From: a virus
Virus record (IMG/VR): IMGVR_UViG_3300009370_001221
Span: 171,364-235,363 of that record
Length of the DNA: 64,000 nucleotides
Strand: one strand, 5' to 3'
A program made the position numbers and the translations under genes. Positions 48,442 to 58,130 of this stretch are shown here, piece after piece; position 1 is the stretch's first letter, and the number at the start of each line of letters is the position of its first letter. A model generated the notes under the pieces. The model ran no database searches. It saw nothing but the letters and a program-made list of their open reading frames with translations, and had not been told where the DNA came from.

Positions 48442-51089
48442 AATTCAAATAAATCATCAAATGTACTACGTGAAGTTCCTTGTTTCAGATCCCACTTCAT
48501 AACATTCAATAAATTTCCTATTTTCTTATCGATGATTGTTTCTTCCATAGCGATATGATCAAATGGAAGTCCCTTAAACCATTCTGGCAATCTTGCCTCG
48601 TCAATTGGATATGCTACACTTTTAATACCCATTGGATTTGATTTCAATTTACATACAATAGTTTTAGCACCATCCATTATTTGCATACTATACTTGTCGC
48701 TATTCATATCACGCAAATTGTTCCAATTCATTGCCGCTCTAACATGTCCTGGCATATTTGCTTTACCTTCGCGTTGCTCGCGTTTAGTATACATTGTTAA
48801 ATTATTTACCCTTTTTGGAGTTCCTTTTTCCCATCCTGGCTTGTCGGCAAAGTCAAATTTAAATGCTTTAATTTTCTCTATAACTTCCGCTTCTTGTGCG
48901 TTCGTTAAAACATCTAATAATAATATATTTAGAAAGTCTTGCATAATTACTGGCGTATCTGATCTCTTTAAGTCCATACCCATTGCTTTTACTTTGCCTG
49001 GCCCATCCTGGTCAACACGTTTGCCCTCTAAATCATATATGAGTGTAGCATAACGCTTTTTAGTTATAAACAGTCCGCTACTTGCGACAATCTCACGCCC
49101 ACACTTAATAATCTCTCCCAATTCCATCGTGCAGTTAAAACTCTGTGCCATAAATGCTGGGAATGATTTATTAACTTCCTCTGCTACGTTATCATATAGT
49201 TCAATAACTGATTCTTTATCCCATGGAATGCTTCCTTTTTTAATATCCTCTTTGAGTATATCATATGTTGAGAAATAACAACTATCTGTATCTCCGTATA
49301 TAATAGAATTGCCATCATGCTCATACTCGCCTGTTATAATTTTGTTTATATAACTTGCCATATGTTTTGTAATAGTCCTACCACATAACGTAGTGCTTTG
49401 TCCTAAACGTATGTCAAAGAATCTACAATATGGATTTAATAATGCACCATATAAACTATTTAGATTAATTTTCTTTACAAGTTGTCTTTTATCCCAAAAC
49501 ACAATATCTTTTTGTGTTTTTGCCTTATGCAATTTTGCTTGCATCTCTTTACGTTCAGCATACCACTTTTCCAGAAGTCCTGGAATGATTCCTTTTCTAT
49601 CATTCGTAAACAATGTCCCGTTAGCACTTAATAACAATTTATTGCCATGCTTACCAAATACCATACCATGTATTTCCATTGCTGTTTTAACTTCTTCTTT
49701 ACCATCCTCCCAGTCAATAGTAATCTCTGTGCTAGACTCTCTATTCATTACTGCTTCATACTCTAACGAGCCAAATAATCCTTCCCAGCCATCTGCTTGT
49801 GATTTGCCTGATGCTACGATTTTATTGATATGATTTTGTGTCATTGTAGGACGTAATTGCCCTATGATAGTTTCCGGACCCATGTTTAATGCTCGTATAG
49901 CACTTGGATACAGACTGTTTATATCTACTGAGCCAATCCAATGATGTAATCCTTTTTTAGGTGTTGCAACATACGCACCCGCGGCCGTAACTGTTTTGCT
50001 GTCATCCCTGTCGGGTTTGTTAGGAACTACTAATCCTTGTGCGTGTGCCTCATTAATAATTGCTTGCTCTGTTACTGCTACTGCTCCCATTGTTGTGGGT
50101 AATAGTACAGTGTTTTGATGTGCGAGTTCATTTGCTAAATCAATAAATCTTAGTTTCTCATCTAATCGTACAATAAGCATAACATCCTGCCTGTTATACT
50201 CTATAAACTTCTCAAAGTCTGTGTTATATAATTGATCTAATGTGCCCTCATATGGAACTTTTTTGTCTTGCAACTCATAATCTGCTACAGTGTCTAGACT
50301 GTAACTATGCATTTCATGATATGTATATTTGCGATACAGTTCTAAATAATCTAAATGCACTCTACCTGTTAAATTAAAACTAGTTTGCTCTCCCCCATAT
50401 TTCTCATATGAGAATTTTTTTGGAAATTGATCCCATAAACAAAAACGTCTTGTATCATCTCTGCTTAATACGCGAGTAACTCTATTAACAAGATATGGTA
50501 AGTCATATCCTTCACTGTTCCAGCCAGTTATAATATCACTGTCATCTAATAGGTCTAAGAATGTTTGTAATAATTGTGCTTCGCTATTAAAAACAAATGT
50601 ATTGTCAAAGTGTTTCGCAACGCTTTGTGCTATGTCTTCGTGCATTGTTTTTGGTTTCAATGCTAATGTTACCAACTGCTGTAGTTGACTGAGATATACA
50701 GTAATAGCAGTTATTGGTGCCGTGGGGTCGTTAGGCTCACTAAATCCTTTTTCCGGATCAAAATCTGCTTCAATGTCTACATAGCAAATATTAAGAATAG
50801 GAGAATCGGCGCCAAGATAATTATTAGCAAGACACCTAAAGATCGGATTAATGTCGCTTTCATAGATCTGATTCCTGCTGTTAATTTTGAGTTCTCTATT
50901 GAACTCTTTTTTGTTTTTAGAATAAAACCTGCTAACAGGTCTATCGTGTATAGTTTTATGCTTTCCTTTTATATCGTCAAAATAAAAAACATACTCTACG
51001 GGGTACTGTTTGTATTGACGTTTGCCGTCAATTCGCTCCGCTACGTGGATGCGTTCCTGTTCTTTATCTAGATAAGCATCAATATACAT
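48438..51089 (-). CDS. Family B DNA polymerase (T4 gp43-like)
   Basis: 883 aa, similar to T4 gp43 (898). 3'-5' exonuclease motifs: CYVDIEADF (Exo I), DIITGWNSEGYDLPYL (Exo II) and EYNRQDVMLIVRL (Exo III). Polymerase motifs: GSVDINSLYPSAIRAL (A), KKINLNSLYGALLNPYC (B) and IIYGDTDSCYFS (C). The last residues TFDDLFEL form the clamp-binding peptide. The promoter puts the ATG six bases after the -10, predicting a leaderless transcript. Confidence 0.97.
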   Translation of the reverse strand: MYIDAYLDKEQERIHVAERIDGKRQYKQYPVEYVFYFDDIKGKHKTIHDRPVSRFYSKNKKEFNRELKINSRNQIYESDINPIFRCLANNYLGADSPILNICYVDIEADFDPEKGFSEPNDPTAPITAITVYLSQLQQLVTLALKPKTMHEDIAQSVAKHFDNTFVFNSEAQLLQTFLDLLDDSDIITGWNSEGYDLPYLVNRVTRVLSRDDTRRFCLWDQFPKKFSYEKYGGEQTSFNLTGRVHLDYLELYRKYTYHEMHSYSLDTVADYELQDKKVPYEGTLDQLYNTDFEKFIEYNRQDVMLIVRLDEKLRFIDLANELAHQNTVLLPTTMGAVAVTEQAIINEAHAQGLVVPNKPDRDDSKTVTAAGAYVATPKKGLHHWIGSVDINSLYPSAIRALNMGPETIIGQLRPTMTQNHINKIVASGKSQADGWEGLFGSLEYEAVMNRESSTEITIDWEDGKEEVKTAMEIHGMVFGKHGNKLLLSANGTLFTNDRKGIIPGLLEKWYAERKEMQAKLHKAKTQKDIVFWDKRQLVKKINLNSLYGALLNPYCRFFDIRLGQSTTLCGRTITKHMASYINKIITGEYEHDGNSIIYGDTDSCYFSTYDILKEDIKKGSIPWDKESVIELYDNVAEEVNKSFPAFMAQSFNCTMELGEIIKCGREIVASSGLFITKKRYATLIYDLEGKRVDQDGPGKVKAMGMDLKRSDTPVIMQDFLNILLLDVLTNAQEAEVIEKIKAFKFDFADKPGWEKGTPKRVNNLTMYTKREQREGKANMPGHVRAAMNWNNLRDMNSDKYSMQIMDGAKTIVCKLKSNPMGIKSVAYPIDEARLPEWFKGLPFDHIAMEETIIDKKIGNLLNVMKWDLKQGTSRSTFDDLFEL

Positions 51090-51095
51090 TAACTA

Positions 51096-51124
51096 ATTAT
51101 AACAGATAAGTACAAAAATTACAA
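51096..51124 (-). promoter_or_regulatory. Promoter of polymerase gene (leaderless)
   Basis: Minus strand TTGTAA, 17 bases, TATAAT with TGT in front, then six bases to the polymerase ATG. The -35 overlaps the stop of the dehydrogenase gene. Confidence 0.65.
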
Positions 51125-52207
51125 GCCTTTTAACTTTTTTTCTACCATTTCTTTTGCTACTTTGGTGGTTGGTTTATCTTCTTCTTGACTAGTTTTAAGT
51201 ATATCATATGCTTTTTCATGTAATGCCATTAATTTTGGTTTTACCATTGGATTACTCCATTCTACATCAAGTGTTGCTGTTATATCGTGTGTTATATTAG
51301 ATGCGGCACTAATAAAAATTACACCGCCAGCATTAGCAAGATAATCAGGAACATATAATATACCTTCTTTGTGTAATATATCTCCATCGTCAGTTGTGCG
51401 TAATTGATTGTTTGCTCCGCCGCATATAGATTTGCTTTTAAAAGTTTTAATAAATTCTGGGGTAACTGTGCCGCCTAACGCACAGGGCATATATACGTCT
51501 GTGGCAATGTCGTGTATTTCATTATCATCTTTACACCAAACTAACTCAAATTGAGGATGCGGTTGTAAATTGTCTAAGGCCTGCTGTAAATTTTTATATG
51601 TTTTTCTTTTTATATCTGTGCAATAAACTTTAACTGGATGTTTTGATAAAAAATTAATTAGTCTACTTCCAACTTTGCCTAACCCAACTACTGAGAATGT
51701 TTTATTAGTCCAATTAACTTTAGGAGTATCATCTAATACTCTTAATAATCCTTTAGTAGCACAGTATAAACCATATGCTGTAGACCAGCCTGAATCTTGA
51801 CCACCAAAACCTACTACATATTGCGTGTGTTTGTGTATTTGATCTAAATCACTTACAACAGTTCCTACATCTCCAGCACCATAATATGTGCCTGCTGTGT
51901 AGTTTAATACTTCTGCAAATGATCTCCATAAGTCAGGGGATTTTGCTGTGTTAGCATTTATAGTAGATTTACCACCACCAAAATGCAATCCTGCTAAGGC
52001 ATTTTTATAAGTCATGCCTTTTGATAGACGTAATGCATCTAAACGCTGTTCATCATAACTATCATACTTAAGATAACGACACCCGCCTAAGGCGGGTCCT
52101 AACTTTGTGTTATGTATCGCTACTATGGCATCTAAGCCTGTTGTATCGTCTGTGGCACGAATTACTCGCTCGTGTGAGCCGATTGGTATCTCTCTAATGT
52201 TTAACAC
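51119..52207 (-). CDS. Leucine/glutamate dehydrogenase-family protein
   Basis: 362 aa with a GTG start behind AGGAG. GLDAIVAIHNTKLGPALGGC and LSKGMTYKNALAGLHFGGGK contain the catalytic Lys pattern of Leu/Phe/Val dehydrogenases; GAGDVGTVVSDLDQI and the NAD motif SVVGLGKVGSRLI follow, with ICGGANNQL and GILYVPDYLANAGGVIFIS at the end. It would deaminate a branched-chain amino acid or run in reverse. Rare in phages; perhaps redirects nitrogen or carbon during infection. Confidence 0.88.
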   Translation of the reverse strand: MLNIREIPIGSHERVIRATDDTTGLDAIVAIHNTKLGPALGGCRYLKYDSYDEQRLDALRLSKGMTYKNALAGLHFGGGKSTINANTAKSPDLWRSFAEVLNYTAGTYYGAGDVGTVVSDLDQIHKHTQYVVGFGGQDSGWSTAYGLYCATKGLLRVLDDTPKVNWTNKTFSVVGLGKVGSRLINFLSKHPVKVYCTDIKRKTYKNLQQALDNLQPHPQFELVWCKDDNEIHDIATDVYMPCALGGTVTPEFIKTFKSKSICGGANNQLRTTDDGDILHKEGILYVPDYLANAGGVIFISAASNITHDITATLDVEWSNPMVKPKLMALHEKAYDILKTSQEEDKPTTKVAKEMVEKKLKGL

Positions 52208-52268
52208 CTACATCGCTCCTAAATGTTATACTTTATTTACTACTTAAATAAGCAGTAATAATACACTA

Positions 52269-52532
52269 TTATAAAGTTTTACCAACTGTTTCTAGAATTC
52301 CTTCTAGATCACTAATATCTGCTAATTGTTCCTGCCAATTTGATTTGTATGCTGTACGTATTGCTTTATTAAGAATTGCTGGCTTACAATCCATTTCTTC
52401 AGCAATCGCTTTTACAGTATCACGCAATCCTTCTTTAAGGTCGTCTACTTCTTGTAATACGCGGGTGCCTTCACCAATTAATTGTGTTAGCCTTGCTTTT
52501 TCTTCTGGGGTATATGATCCGCCATGTGCCAT
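52269..52532 (-). CDS. Double-stranded DNA-binding protein (DsbA-like)
   Basis: 87 aa, matching T4 DsbA in size. AHGGSYTPEEKARLTQLIGE, LQEVDDLKEGLRDTVKAIAE and CKPAILNKAIRTAYKSNW are the pattern of the DsbA-like protein in marine T4-like phages. In T4 it binds near late promoters and aids late transcription. One-base overlap with the next gene. Confidence 0.75.
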   Translation of the reverse strand: MAHGGSYTPEEKARLTQLIGEGTRVLQEVDDLKEGLRDTVKAIAEEMDCKPAILNKAIRTAYKSNWQEQLADISDLEGILETVGKTL

Positions 52533-52744
52533 TACATTTCTACCTTTGCAATATCATCTGATGTTGTTTTAACAGCCGTTGTGTCTACAACTTTTTTCTT
52601 GGTTGTTTTTGCTTTCTTTTTTGCCGCAACTTTTTTTGTTGTTTTGGCTTTTGCTGGAGGCGGTGATATTAACAACCCTGAAATTGCCTCCTCAATTTTA
52701 TCAAGTCTTTCATGTACTGATATCATTTCTCTTTTTAAATTCAT
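52532..52744 (-). CDS. Small coiled-coil/basic protein, 70 aa
   Basis: Short N-terminal helix (MNLKREMISVHERLDKIEEA) followed by a Pro/Ala/Lys-rich histone-like tail (KTTKKVAAKKKAKTTKKK). Probably binds DNA or assists the DsbA-like protein downstream, with which it is coupled. Confidence 0.6.
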   Translation of the reverse strand: MNLKREMISVHERLDKIEEAISGLLISPPPAKAKTTKKVAAKKKAKTTKKKVVDTTAVKTTSDDIAKVEM

Positions 52745-52755
52745 AATATTATTCC

Positions 52756-53457
52756 TTATGTTGATTTTTTAATTTCATCATCATTGGATGATGAATCATA
52801 CCATTCTGGCAAGACTACTCTTTCTCTTATTGCATTATCATGTGGTTTTAATATTTTCTCTATCTTGCTTGCTTTCATTGCTTTCTTATAACGTTCTTGA
52901 GCCGGTGTTAGTGGTGGTGGTGGGCCTGGTAGTGTTGGTGGCGGATGGAAATATTCTCGTTCTTTAAACGTAATGTCATCCTTTGCAAAATATAAATGTT
53001 CATCCCAACATGCTATCCATCCAGTGTCTTGTTTTACAACAACTATGAATTCCCCCGCAACCCCTGCTCTGTCCATTATAACAACATCACTATAATCATG
53101 GTTCATTACTGCATCAAGATTTTTACTGCATCCACTAACTATATGGTGAACATGAAAATTTGCATCTTCACGATAAGATACTCCTAATCCCTCAGCAACG
53201 ACTTCAACATCATCCACTTGAATTTCTTGTATATATATTTCTCTACCTGAACCAGCATTAGTACAACATACAGATACATAATTATCCTTTTCAGAATTCT
53301 TAAAAGTAATGCCTTTATATTCTAATGTTATTGGTTGTCGTTGAGACCAAGCAGGTTTATCGTTTGTATATAAAATGCCATGATCAATAATTTTATTATT
53401 AATTTTGACAAAATATGTTGCTTTATCTACTGTTGGTATTAATTTAAATCGTAACAT
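52756..53457 (-). CDS. Hypothetical protein with Pro-rich hinge, 233 aa
   Basis: The N-terminal ~110 residues look like a beta-sandwich (YFVKINNKIIDHGILYTN; YKGITFKNSEKDNYVSVCC), then a second beta-rich part, a Pro-rich hinge (HPPPTLPGPPPPLTP) and a charged helix. Similar style to the 58127-60150 proteins; a virion or glycan-binding accessory protein is possible. Overlaps the 53457 gene by one base. Confidence 0.55.
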   Translation of the reverse strand: MLRFKLIPTVDKATYFVKINNKIIDHGILYTNDKPAWSQRQPITLEYKGITFKNSEKDNYVSVCCTNAGSGREIYIQEIQVDDVEVVAEGLGVSYREDANFHVHHIVSGCSKNLDAVMNHDYSDVVIMDRAGVAGEFIVVVKQDTGWIACWDEHLYFAKDDITFKEREYFHPPPTLPGPPPPLTPAQERYKKAMKASKIEKILKPHDNAIRERVVLPEWYDSSSNDDEIKKST

Positions 53458-53786
53458 TATATTTTTAAATTTGCTTCGTAAGTTATGCCATCTTTAGTAG
53501 TAATTGGACATTCAATTGAATGTTTTCCAGTTTCATCTCCTATTTTATCCACTATTATTTTTAATAATTCTACATCTGCTAGTGCGGTTTTAATATTTTC
53601 AACTACTATTTTATTATTTCCTTTTTTAAGGTTTATAACAACTATTTCTTCTAAATATTCATTAAATTTCTTTTGTGGAGTTATTGCTCTTTCAGTAATT
53701 AAATAACCATTAACCCATATTCGTACTACGGGTGGTTTGAAATCCCAATCGCTGTTAATATAGAAGTGTAATTGTCTATCAGGCAT
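53457..53786 (-). CDS. Hypothetical beta-rich protein, 109 aa
   Basis: Strand-rich (LHFYINSDWDFKPPVVRIWV; YLEEIVVINLKKGNNKIVVE), resembling a carbohydrate-binding-type beta-sandwich, not enough for a family name. It has a perfect consensus promoter that starts transcription at or just before its ATG (leaderless) and is co-directional with the 52756 gene. Confidence 0.55.
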   Translation of the reverse strand: MPDRQLHFYINSDWDFKPPVVRIWVNGYLITERAITPQKKFNEYLEEIVVINLKKGNNKIVVENIKTALADVELLKIIVDKIGDETGKHSIECPITTKDGITYEANLKI

Positions 53787-53793
53787 ACATTAT

Positions 53794-53822
53794 ATTATAT
53801 AGCGTTTTTAGTGTTGTGTCAA
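53794..53822 (-). promoter_or_regulatory. Perfect consensus promoter (leaderless)
   Basis: Minus strand TTGACA, 17 bases, TATAAT, then seven bases to the ATG of the 53457-53786 gene. Both hexamers match the consensus fully. Confidence 0.85.
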
Positions 53823-53833
53823 GCAGAATCTGA

Positions 53834-55828
53834 TTACATGTTGGCGTGCATTGCCGCCATGTGCTTTTTATATTTCTTTGTGCCTTTTTTATGTGGACTC
53901 TTACCTTCTAAAGCATTAGCAATACTGCTACTATGCTCTGGCTTTTCCTCCTCATTCAAACTCTCATCTAAATCCCAAGGACCCCAATGACCATGTTTTA
54001 ACATATTGGAAAGACCTTTATAATGTTCATACCTGGCAAAGGCGCCTTTTGTTTCTTCAACACCGCCAAGTGCGTAATATTGTTCCTTACGCATTACAAT
54101 ATTATTACCATTAGCATTGTCAAACACTACATCACCCATCTCAGTCCATGCGTGTGGGAATCTGCGTCCTTCCAATTTACCTTGGCCACGCACTAATGCA
54201 TGAACTAGTGTTGTATTATCTTGTAGTTTTTCTTCTGTATCTATTAAAGCACGGCCGGCTTTACTAAAGCAATCACCACATGCATCTTCTGTAATTGAAG
54301 CAAGTCCTTCACTAAAACCTGTCTGTTGATCCATCCAATCCAATGCTTCTCTATTTGTAACTGGTGTTAATAACCATTGTCGCATATTAGCATGTACCTT
54401 GTTTATACGCTCTGCATTTTCTGAATTTTCTGAATTTTCTATAATATAAAGACCAGGCTGGCCGAATAACATTTGGAATTTTCCGGCGTTTTCTTGGGCC
54501 ATTTCCCATCCTTTTCTTACTAACTTTGCTGGAACAGAGCGTTCTGGACGTTTCATATTTCGCTCTTGTGCTGTTTCAAGATCGGTATTAACAAATACCA
54601 TGCGAGTCTCATAACCAAGATCTTCTAAATCTTTCTTTGCTTTTGCTATTTTTTCATAGTCTTTGGCAGTACCGTCAATAATAAGTCCCAATCTACCATC
54701 GATATAATTGGCACTACGCTTACTTGTTAATTCTTTAGCACGATCACGTTGAACGTCTCTTTCTTCTTGCTCTTCATCGGGCATTTTAGGATCTAAATCA
54801 TGTTTAGCCATTAAGTATTCTAATGCTTGGTCTGTGTTTACTGCTTTAAGTCCACTACCACCAAGTAATTCTCGCGCCATATGACTTTTGCCTGAACCAG
54901 GACCACCAGCCATAAACACCGCTTTAAAAATATGTGGATCATTTATGCCTTCATGAAGTTCTTCTTTAGGTTTTTTATGGTCCATATATGCCTGTATCAT
55001 TCTATCATCAATATCGTGTAAACGTTTCCAATCTGGATCGTCCACCCATTTAATACCTGCTTTGCGATCTGCTTCCATGTCGCCTTCTGTATGAACTTTT
55101 GGCTTATTTCCCATACGTAGTTTTTTAAGATTATTATATTCACCACCTACCGGCACGTCTTTGGTAGCATTTTGTTTTGTAACTATACCAACACCTGCGG
55201 TTTCTTCTATCGTATCTTCGCGTAGTTTAGGGGTAACTTGTGCTAACCACTCATCTCGTGATATGCCAAGATCACCGGGTTTGCCTAAATCATCTACCCT
55301 AATAGCATCTACAATTCTATCTGCTTTAATATTTGCTCCACTACGCAATGCTCTGCCTTTGTTAGAAACAAATGGATCCTCTGCTGGGTCATCATCCCAA
55401 ATCTCATCTTCCATATCTATGCGTACAATGGAAATATCTTTGTCTGTGTCACGAAACTCCCAAGCCATCTTACCTGCCCAGTTTAATGCATCTTCTGGAT
55501 CATCAAAGGCAAATATGCCTGCTTCTTCGTTATATCTGCTACCACCTGGGCCTTTAATCCATAAACTAGGCTGGAATTGTAGCAATCCTTTTTGCTTAAT
55601 GCTAGGAACGTTTTTAGTAAATGTAGCATGGTACAAATACTTTGGTACATCATAACTTGGACCAACTGGATTCATGTCCTCATCTTCTGGAACATCCTCA
55701 TAGACACCCTTTATCATGTTTCTATATACCATATTATCAGCAGAATATCCAGTTTCGTATTTGGATCTGCGTTTATAATTGCGTCGATTTTTAAGCAGAC
55801 TGCGACCTACTAAATTATGAAGTTTCAT
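53834..55828 (-). CDS. ART-like / P-loop kinase (zeta-like) fusion protein
   Basis: About 664 aa from the ATG of MKLHNLVGRSLLKNRRNYKR. An N-terminal region with YLYHATFTKNVPSIKQKGLL and GIFAFDDPEDALNWA resembles ADP-ribosyltransferase-like folds. The middle has a Walker A FMAGGPGSGKSHMARELLGG, a zeta-toxin/kinase-type LGLIIDGTAKDYEKIAKA and Arg-rich lid (RNMKRPERSVPAKLV). The end is helical and charged. Known as a putative kinase in marine myoviruses; the ART-like part is my reading. An alternative start two codons upstream is possible. Confidence 0.7.
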   Translation of the reverse strand: MKLHNLVGRSLLKNRRNYKRRSKYETGYSADNMVYRNMIKGVYEDVPEDEDMNPVGPSYDVPKYLYHATFTKNVPSIKQKGLLQFQPSLWIKGPGGSRYNEEAGIFAFDDPEDALNWAGKMAWEFRDTDKDISIVRIDMEDEIWDDDPAEDPFVSNKGRALRSGANIKADRIVDAIRVDDLGKPGDLGISRDEWLAQVTPKLREDTIEETAGVGIVTKQNATKDVPVGGEYNNLKKLRMGNKPKVHTEGDMEADRKAGIKWVDDPDWKRLHDIDDRMIQAYMDHKKPKEELHEGINDPHIFKAVFMAGGPGSGKSHMARELLGGSGLKAVNTDQALEYLMAKHDLDPKMPDEEQEERDVQRDRAKELTSKRSANYIDGRLGLIIDGTAKDYEKIAKAKKDLEDLGYETRMVFVNTDLETAQERNMKRPERSVPAKLVRKGWEMAQENAGKFQMLFGQPGLYIIENSENSENAERINKVHANMRQWLLTPVTNREALDWMDQQTGFSEGLASITEDACGDCFSKAGRALIDTEEKLQDNTTLVHALVRGQGKLEGRRFPHAWTEMGDVVFDNANGNNIVMRKEQYYALGGVEETKGAFARYEHYKGLSNMLKHGHWGPWDLDESLNEEEKPEHSSSIANALEGKSPHKKGTKKYKKHMAAMHANM

Positions 55829-55858
55829 ATACATGTATTTATTAGTATAAGTATTGTA

Positions 55859-57034
55859 ATGACTTCTTTGCATTGTAATTTTATACATGAAGGTCTAGAC
55901 ATTAATTTTCCCAAATGGGGTAATCCAGATTTAGTGGAATATCGTTGTTGTTGTATTGCTGACCAAAATTCCTTACGTACAGCAAATATAACAGATACCG
56001 AAGCGGGCGGGCATAATTTTTGGAAGAATGAATATTTTCAATCTATAAGAGATCTAAATAAAAAGAATATATGGAATAATGATTGTGGTCGTTGTCGCAT
56101 AGCAGAAGAAGCAGGGGCATGGGATGATAGTCATAGATTACATTGTGCAAATCGGGATAGTGAACCACGTACAGATTTAAATGGGCCAGTAAATTTAACT
56201 ATTAAATTAAGTAGTGTATGTAATTTAATGTGTACAACTTGTGGTCCAGAATTTAGTACTGTGTGGCAAAACGCAGTAAAGAAAAACCCTCCAATTTTTT
56301 TAACAAATCCAGATAAATTTTATACTGATAAACGTGGTGGTGAAGCAGAAATAGAAAAAGTTATTAAATTTTTTGATAATATAGATGTAAGTAATTTAAA
56401 TACAATGAATTTTACTGGAGGAGAAACTTTACTACCTGGAAATAATCCAAACATAAAATTCTTAGAATACATAGATAGTAGACATTCTTTGGATAATATA
56501 ACAGTTATGATGCATACTAATGGCACTAAACCTATTCCAGAACACATGCTTGAATTATTAGATAAATGTAAATTTGTACGTATTAGTGTTAGTTTAGATT
56601 GTATAGGAGATAGGTTTAGTTATTTAAGAGCACCAGCAGAATGGGATCAAGTTAAAGATAATATATTAAATAATTTGCAATATCAACTTGGAAAATGCGC
56701 TCAACCAGAAGATGGAGGGGATTTTACATTACATATTAACCAAGTAATAAGTGTATTAAGTTTATATTACATGGATGAGGCAAAACAATGGTGTAATAGT
56801 TATGGTTTTAATTATGCTGATCATACTGCTGGTGGCGAATATGCTTTGAAACATTTAACTGACAAGTACATTAATGCATTAAGCGATGATAAAAAAATAT
56901 ATTTGCCAAATGAATATAGGCCACAGGAAATACCTCGTATGATACAGTATTTAGATTGGTTTGATAATATGCGAAATTTAGATTGGAAAAAAACTTTTCC
57001 TGAAATAGCACAGTTTTATTCAGATTATATTTGA
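55859..57034 (+). CDS. Radical SAM protein with Cys-rich N-terminus
   Basis: About 391 aa from the ATG of [20 protein letters not shown]. The core motif [15 protein letters not shown] is CX3CX2C, followed by [12 protein letters not shown] and [15 protein letters not shown] as in radical SAM barrels with a twitch domain. Ahead of it, [13 protein letters not shown] and [13 protein letters not shown] give extra Cys that could hold an auxiliary cluster, the same N-terminal placement as in the 7327 protein. Plus-strand, followed by guaC. Substrate unknown. Confidence 0.85.
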   Translation: MTSLHCNFIHEGLDINFPKWGNPDLVEYRCCCIADQNSLRTANITDTEAGGHNFWKNEYFQSIRDLNKKNIWNNDCGRCRIAEEAGAWDDSHRLHCANRDSEPRTDLNGPVNLTIKLSSVCNLMCTTCGPEFSTVWQNAVKKNPPIFLTNPDKFYTDKRGGEAEIEKVIKFFDNIDVSNLNTMNFTGGETLLPGNNPNIKFLEYIDSRHSLDNITVMMHTNGTKPIPEHMLELLDKCKFVRISVSLDCIGDRFSYLRAPAEWDQVKDNILNNLQYQLGKCAQPEDGGDFTLHINQVISVLSLYYMDEAKQWCNSYGFNYADHTAGGEYALKHLTDKYINALSDDKKIYLPNEYRPQEIPRMIQYLDWFDNMRNLDWKKTFPEIAQFYSDYI

Positions 57035-57059
57035 CTATATAGTAATACTACTATATAAT
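57031..57059 (+). promoter_or_regulatory. Promoter of guaC (leaderless)
   Basis: TTGACT, 17 bases, TATAAT, then six bases to the ATG. The -35 overlaps the stop of the radical SAM gene. Within the spacer ATATAGTA-ATAC-TACTATAT forms an inverted repeat that a regulator could bind. Confidence 0.8.
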
Positions 57060-57065
57060 ATACGT

Positions 57066-58130
57066 ATGAGAATAGAAACAGACATTAAACTAGACTACAA
57101 AGACGTCTTACTAAAACCCAAACGCTCTACATTATCCAGTAGGCGTAGTGTTACGATAGAACGTGACTTTACGTTCAGGCACTGGAATGAAACAAAAGAA
57201 ACATGGTCGGGTGTTCCTATTATGGCATCCAACATGGATGGTGTAGGCACATTTTCAATGGCAAACGTGTTGCAAAATTACAACATGCTAACAGTCATTA
57301 AAAAGCATTACACTATAGAAGATTGGGAAAATGCTGTAGGCCATGGCATGAGTTTAAGCAATATAGCAGTCAGTACTGGCACCAATGCTATATTTGATCC
57401 TGATGCAGAAGATTATAAGAAAGCACAGGAAATACTCGCACGTTGGCCGGATATTAAGTTTATTTGTATTGATGTAGCAAACGGATACCAGCAAAACTTC
57501 TCAGACTTTGTAAGAGAAGTTAGAGAGAAGTTTCCTAAAAAAATTATTATAGCAGGTAATGTAATTACAGGCGAAATGACTGAGCAATTATGTATTGCTG
57601 GTGCTGATATTGTAAAATGCGGTATTGGGCCTGGCTCAGTATGTACAACACGAATAATGACCGGTGTTGGTATGCCACAATTAAGTGGTATTATGGAATG
57701 TGCTGATGCCGCACATGGATTGGGCGGACATATTATAGCAGACGGTGGTTGCACAGAGCCTGGTGATGTTGCTAAAGCATTTGGCGCAGGTGCTGACTTT
57801 GTAATGCTAGGTGGTATGCTTGCTGGGCATGATGAGAGTGAATTGGCAGAAGTTGCTGGGCAATATGAATTTTACGGTATGAGTTCTAATCGCGCAATGC
57901 AGGAACACGGTACACGTAAAGATGGATACAGGAGTTCAGAAGGGCGTCACATTAGATTGGATGCTAGAGGACCAGTAGAAAATACAGTAACAGAAATATT
58001 GGGTGGTGTTCGTAGTGCTTGTACATATATTGGCGCAAGGCGTATTAAGGACATACCTAAATCTGCTACATTTGTTTTAGTTAATTCTACTTACAACACT
58101 GTTTATTTACAAAACACTGTTGGTGATTAA
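57066..58130 (+). CDS. guaC: GMP reductase
   Basis: 354 aa, close to E. coli GuaC (347). Reduces GMP to IMP with [79 protein letters not shown] (catalytic Cys) and [13 protein letters not shown] follow the family closely; a GuaB would carry CBS domains, absent here. Rare in phages; with PurN, FolE and a PRTase it points to reshaping of purine pools, feeding IMP or steering GTP. Convergent end overlaps the next gene. Confidence 0.95.
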   Translation: MRIETDIKLDYKDVLLKPKRSTLSSRRSVTIERDFTFRHWNETKETWSGVPIMASNMDGVGTFSMANVLQNYNMLTVIKKHYTIEDWENAVGHGMSLSNIAVSTGTNAIFDPDAEDYKKAQEILARWPDIKFICIDVANGYQQNFSDFVREVREKFPKKIIIAGNVITGEMTEQLCIAGADIVKCGIGPGSVCTTRIMTGVGMPQLSGIMECADAAHGLGGHIIADGGCTEPGDVAKAFGAGADFVMLGGMLAGHDESELAEVAGQYEFYGMSSNRAMQEHGTRKDGYRSSEGRHIRLDARGPVENTVTEILGGVRSACTYIGARRIKDIPKSATFVLVNSTYNTVYLQNTVGD

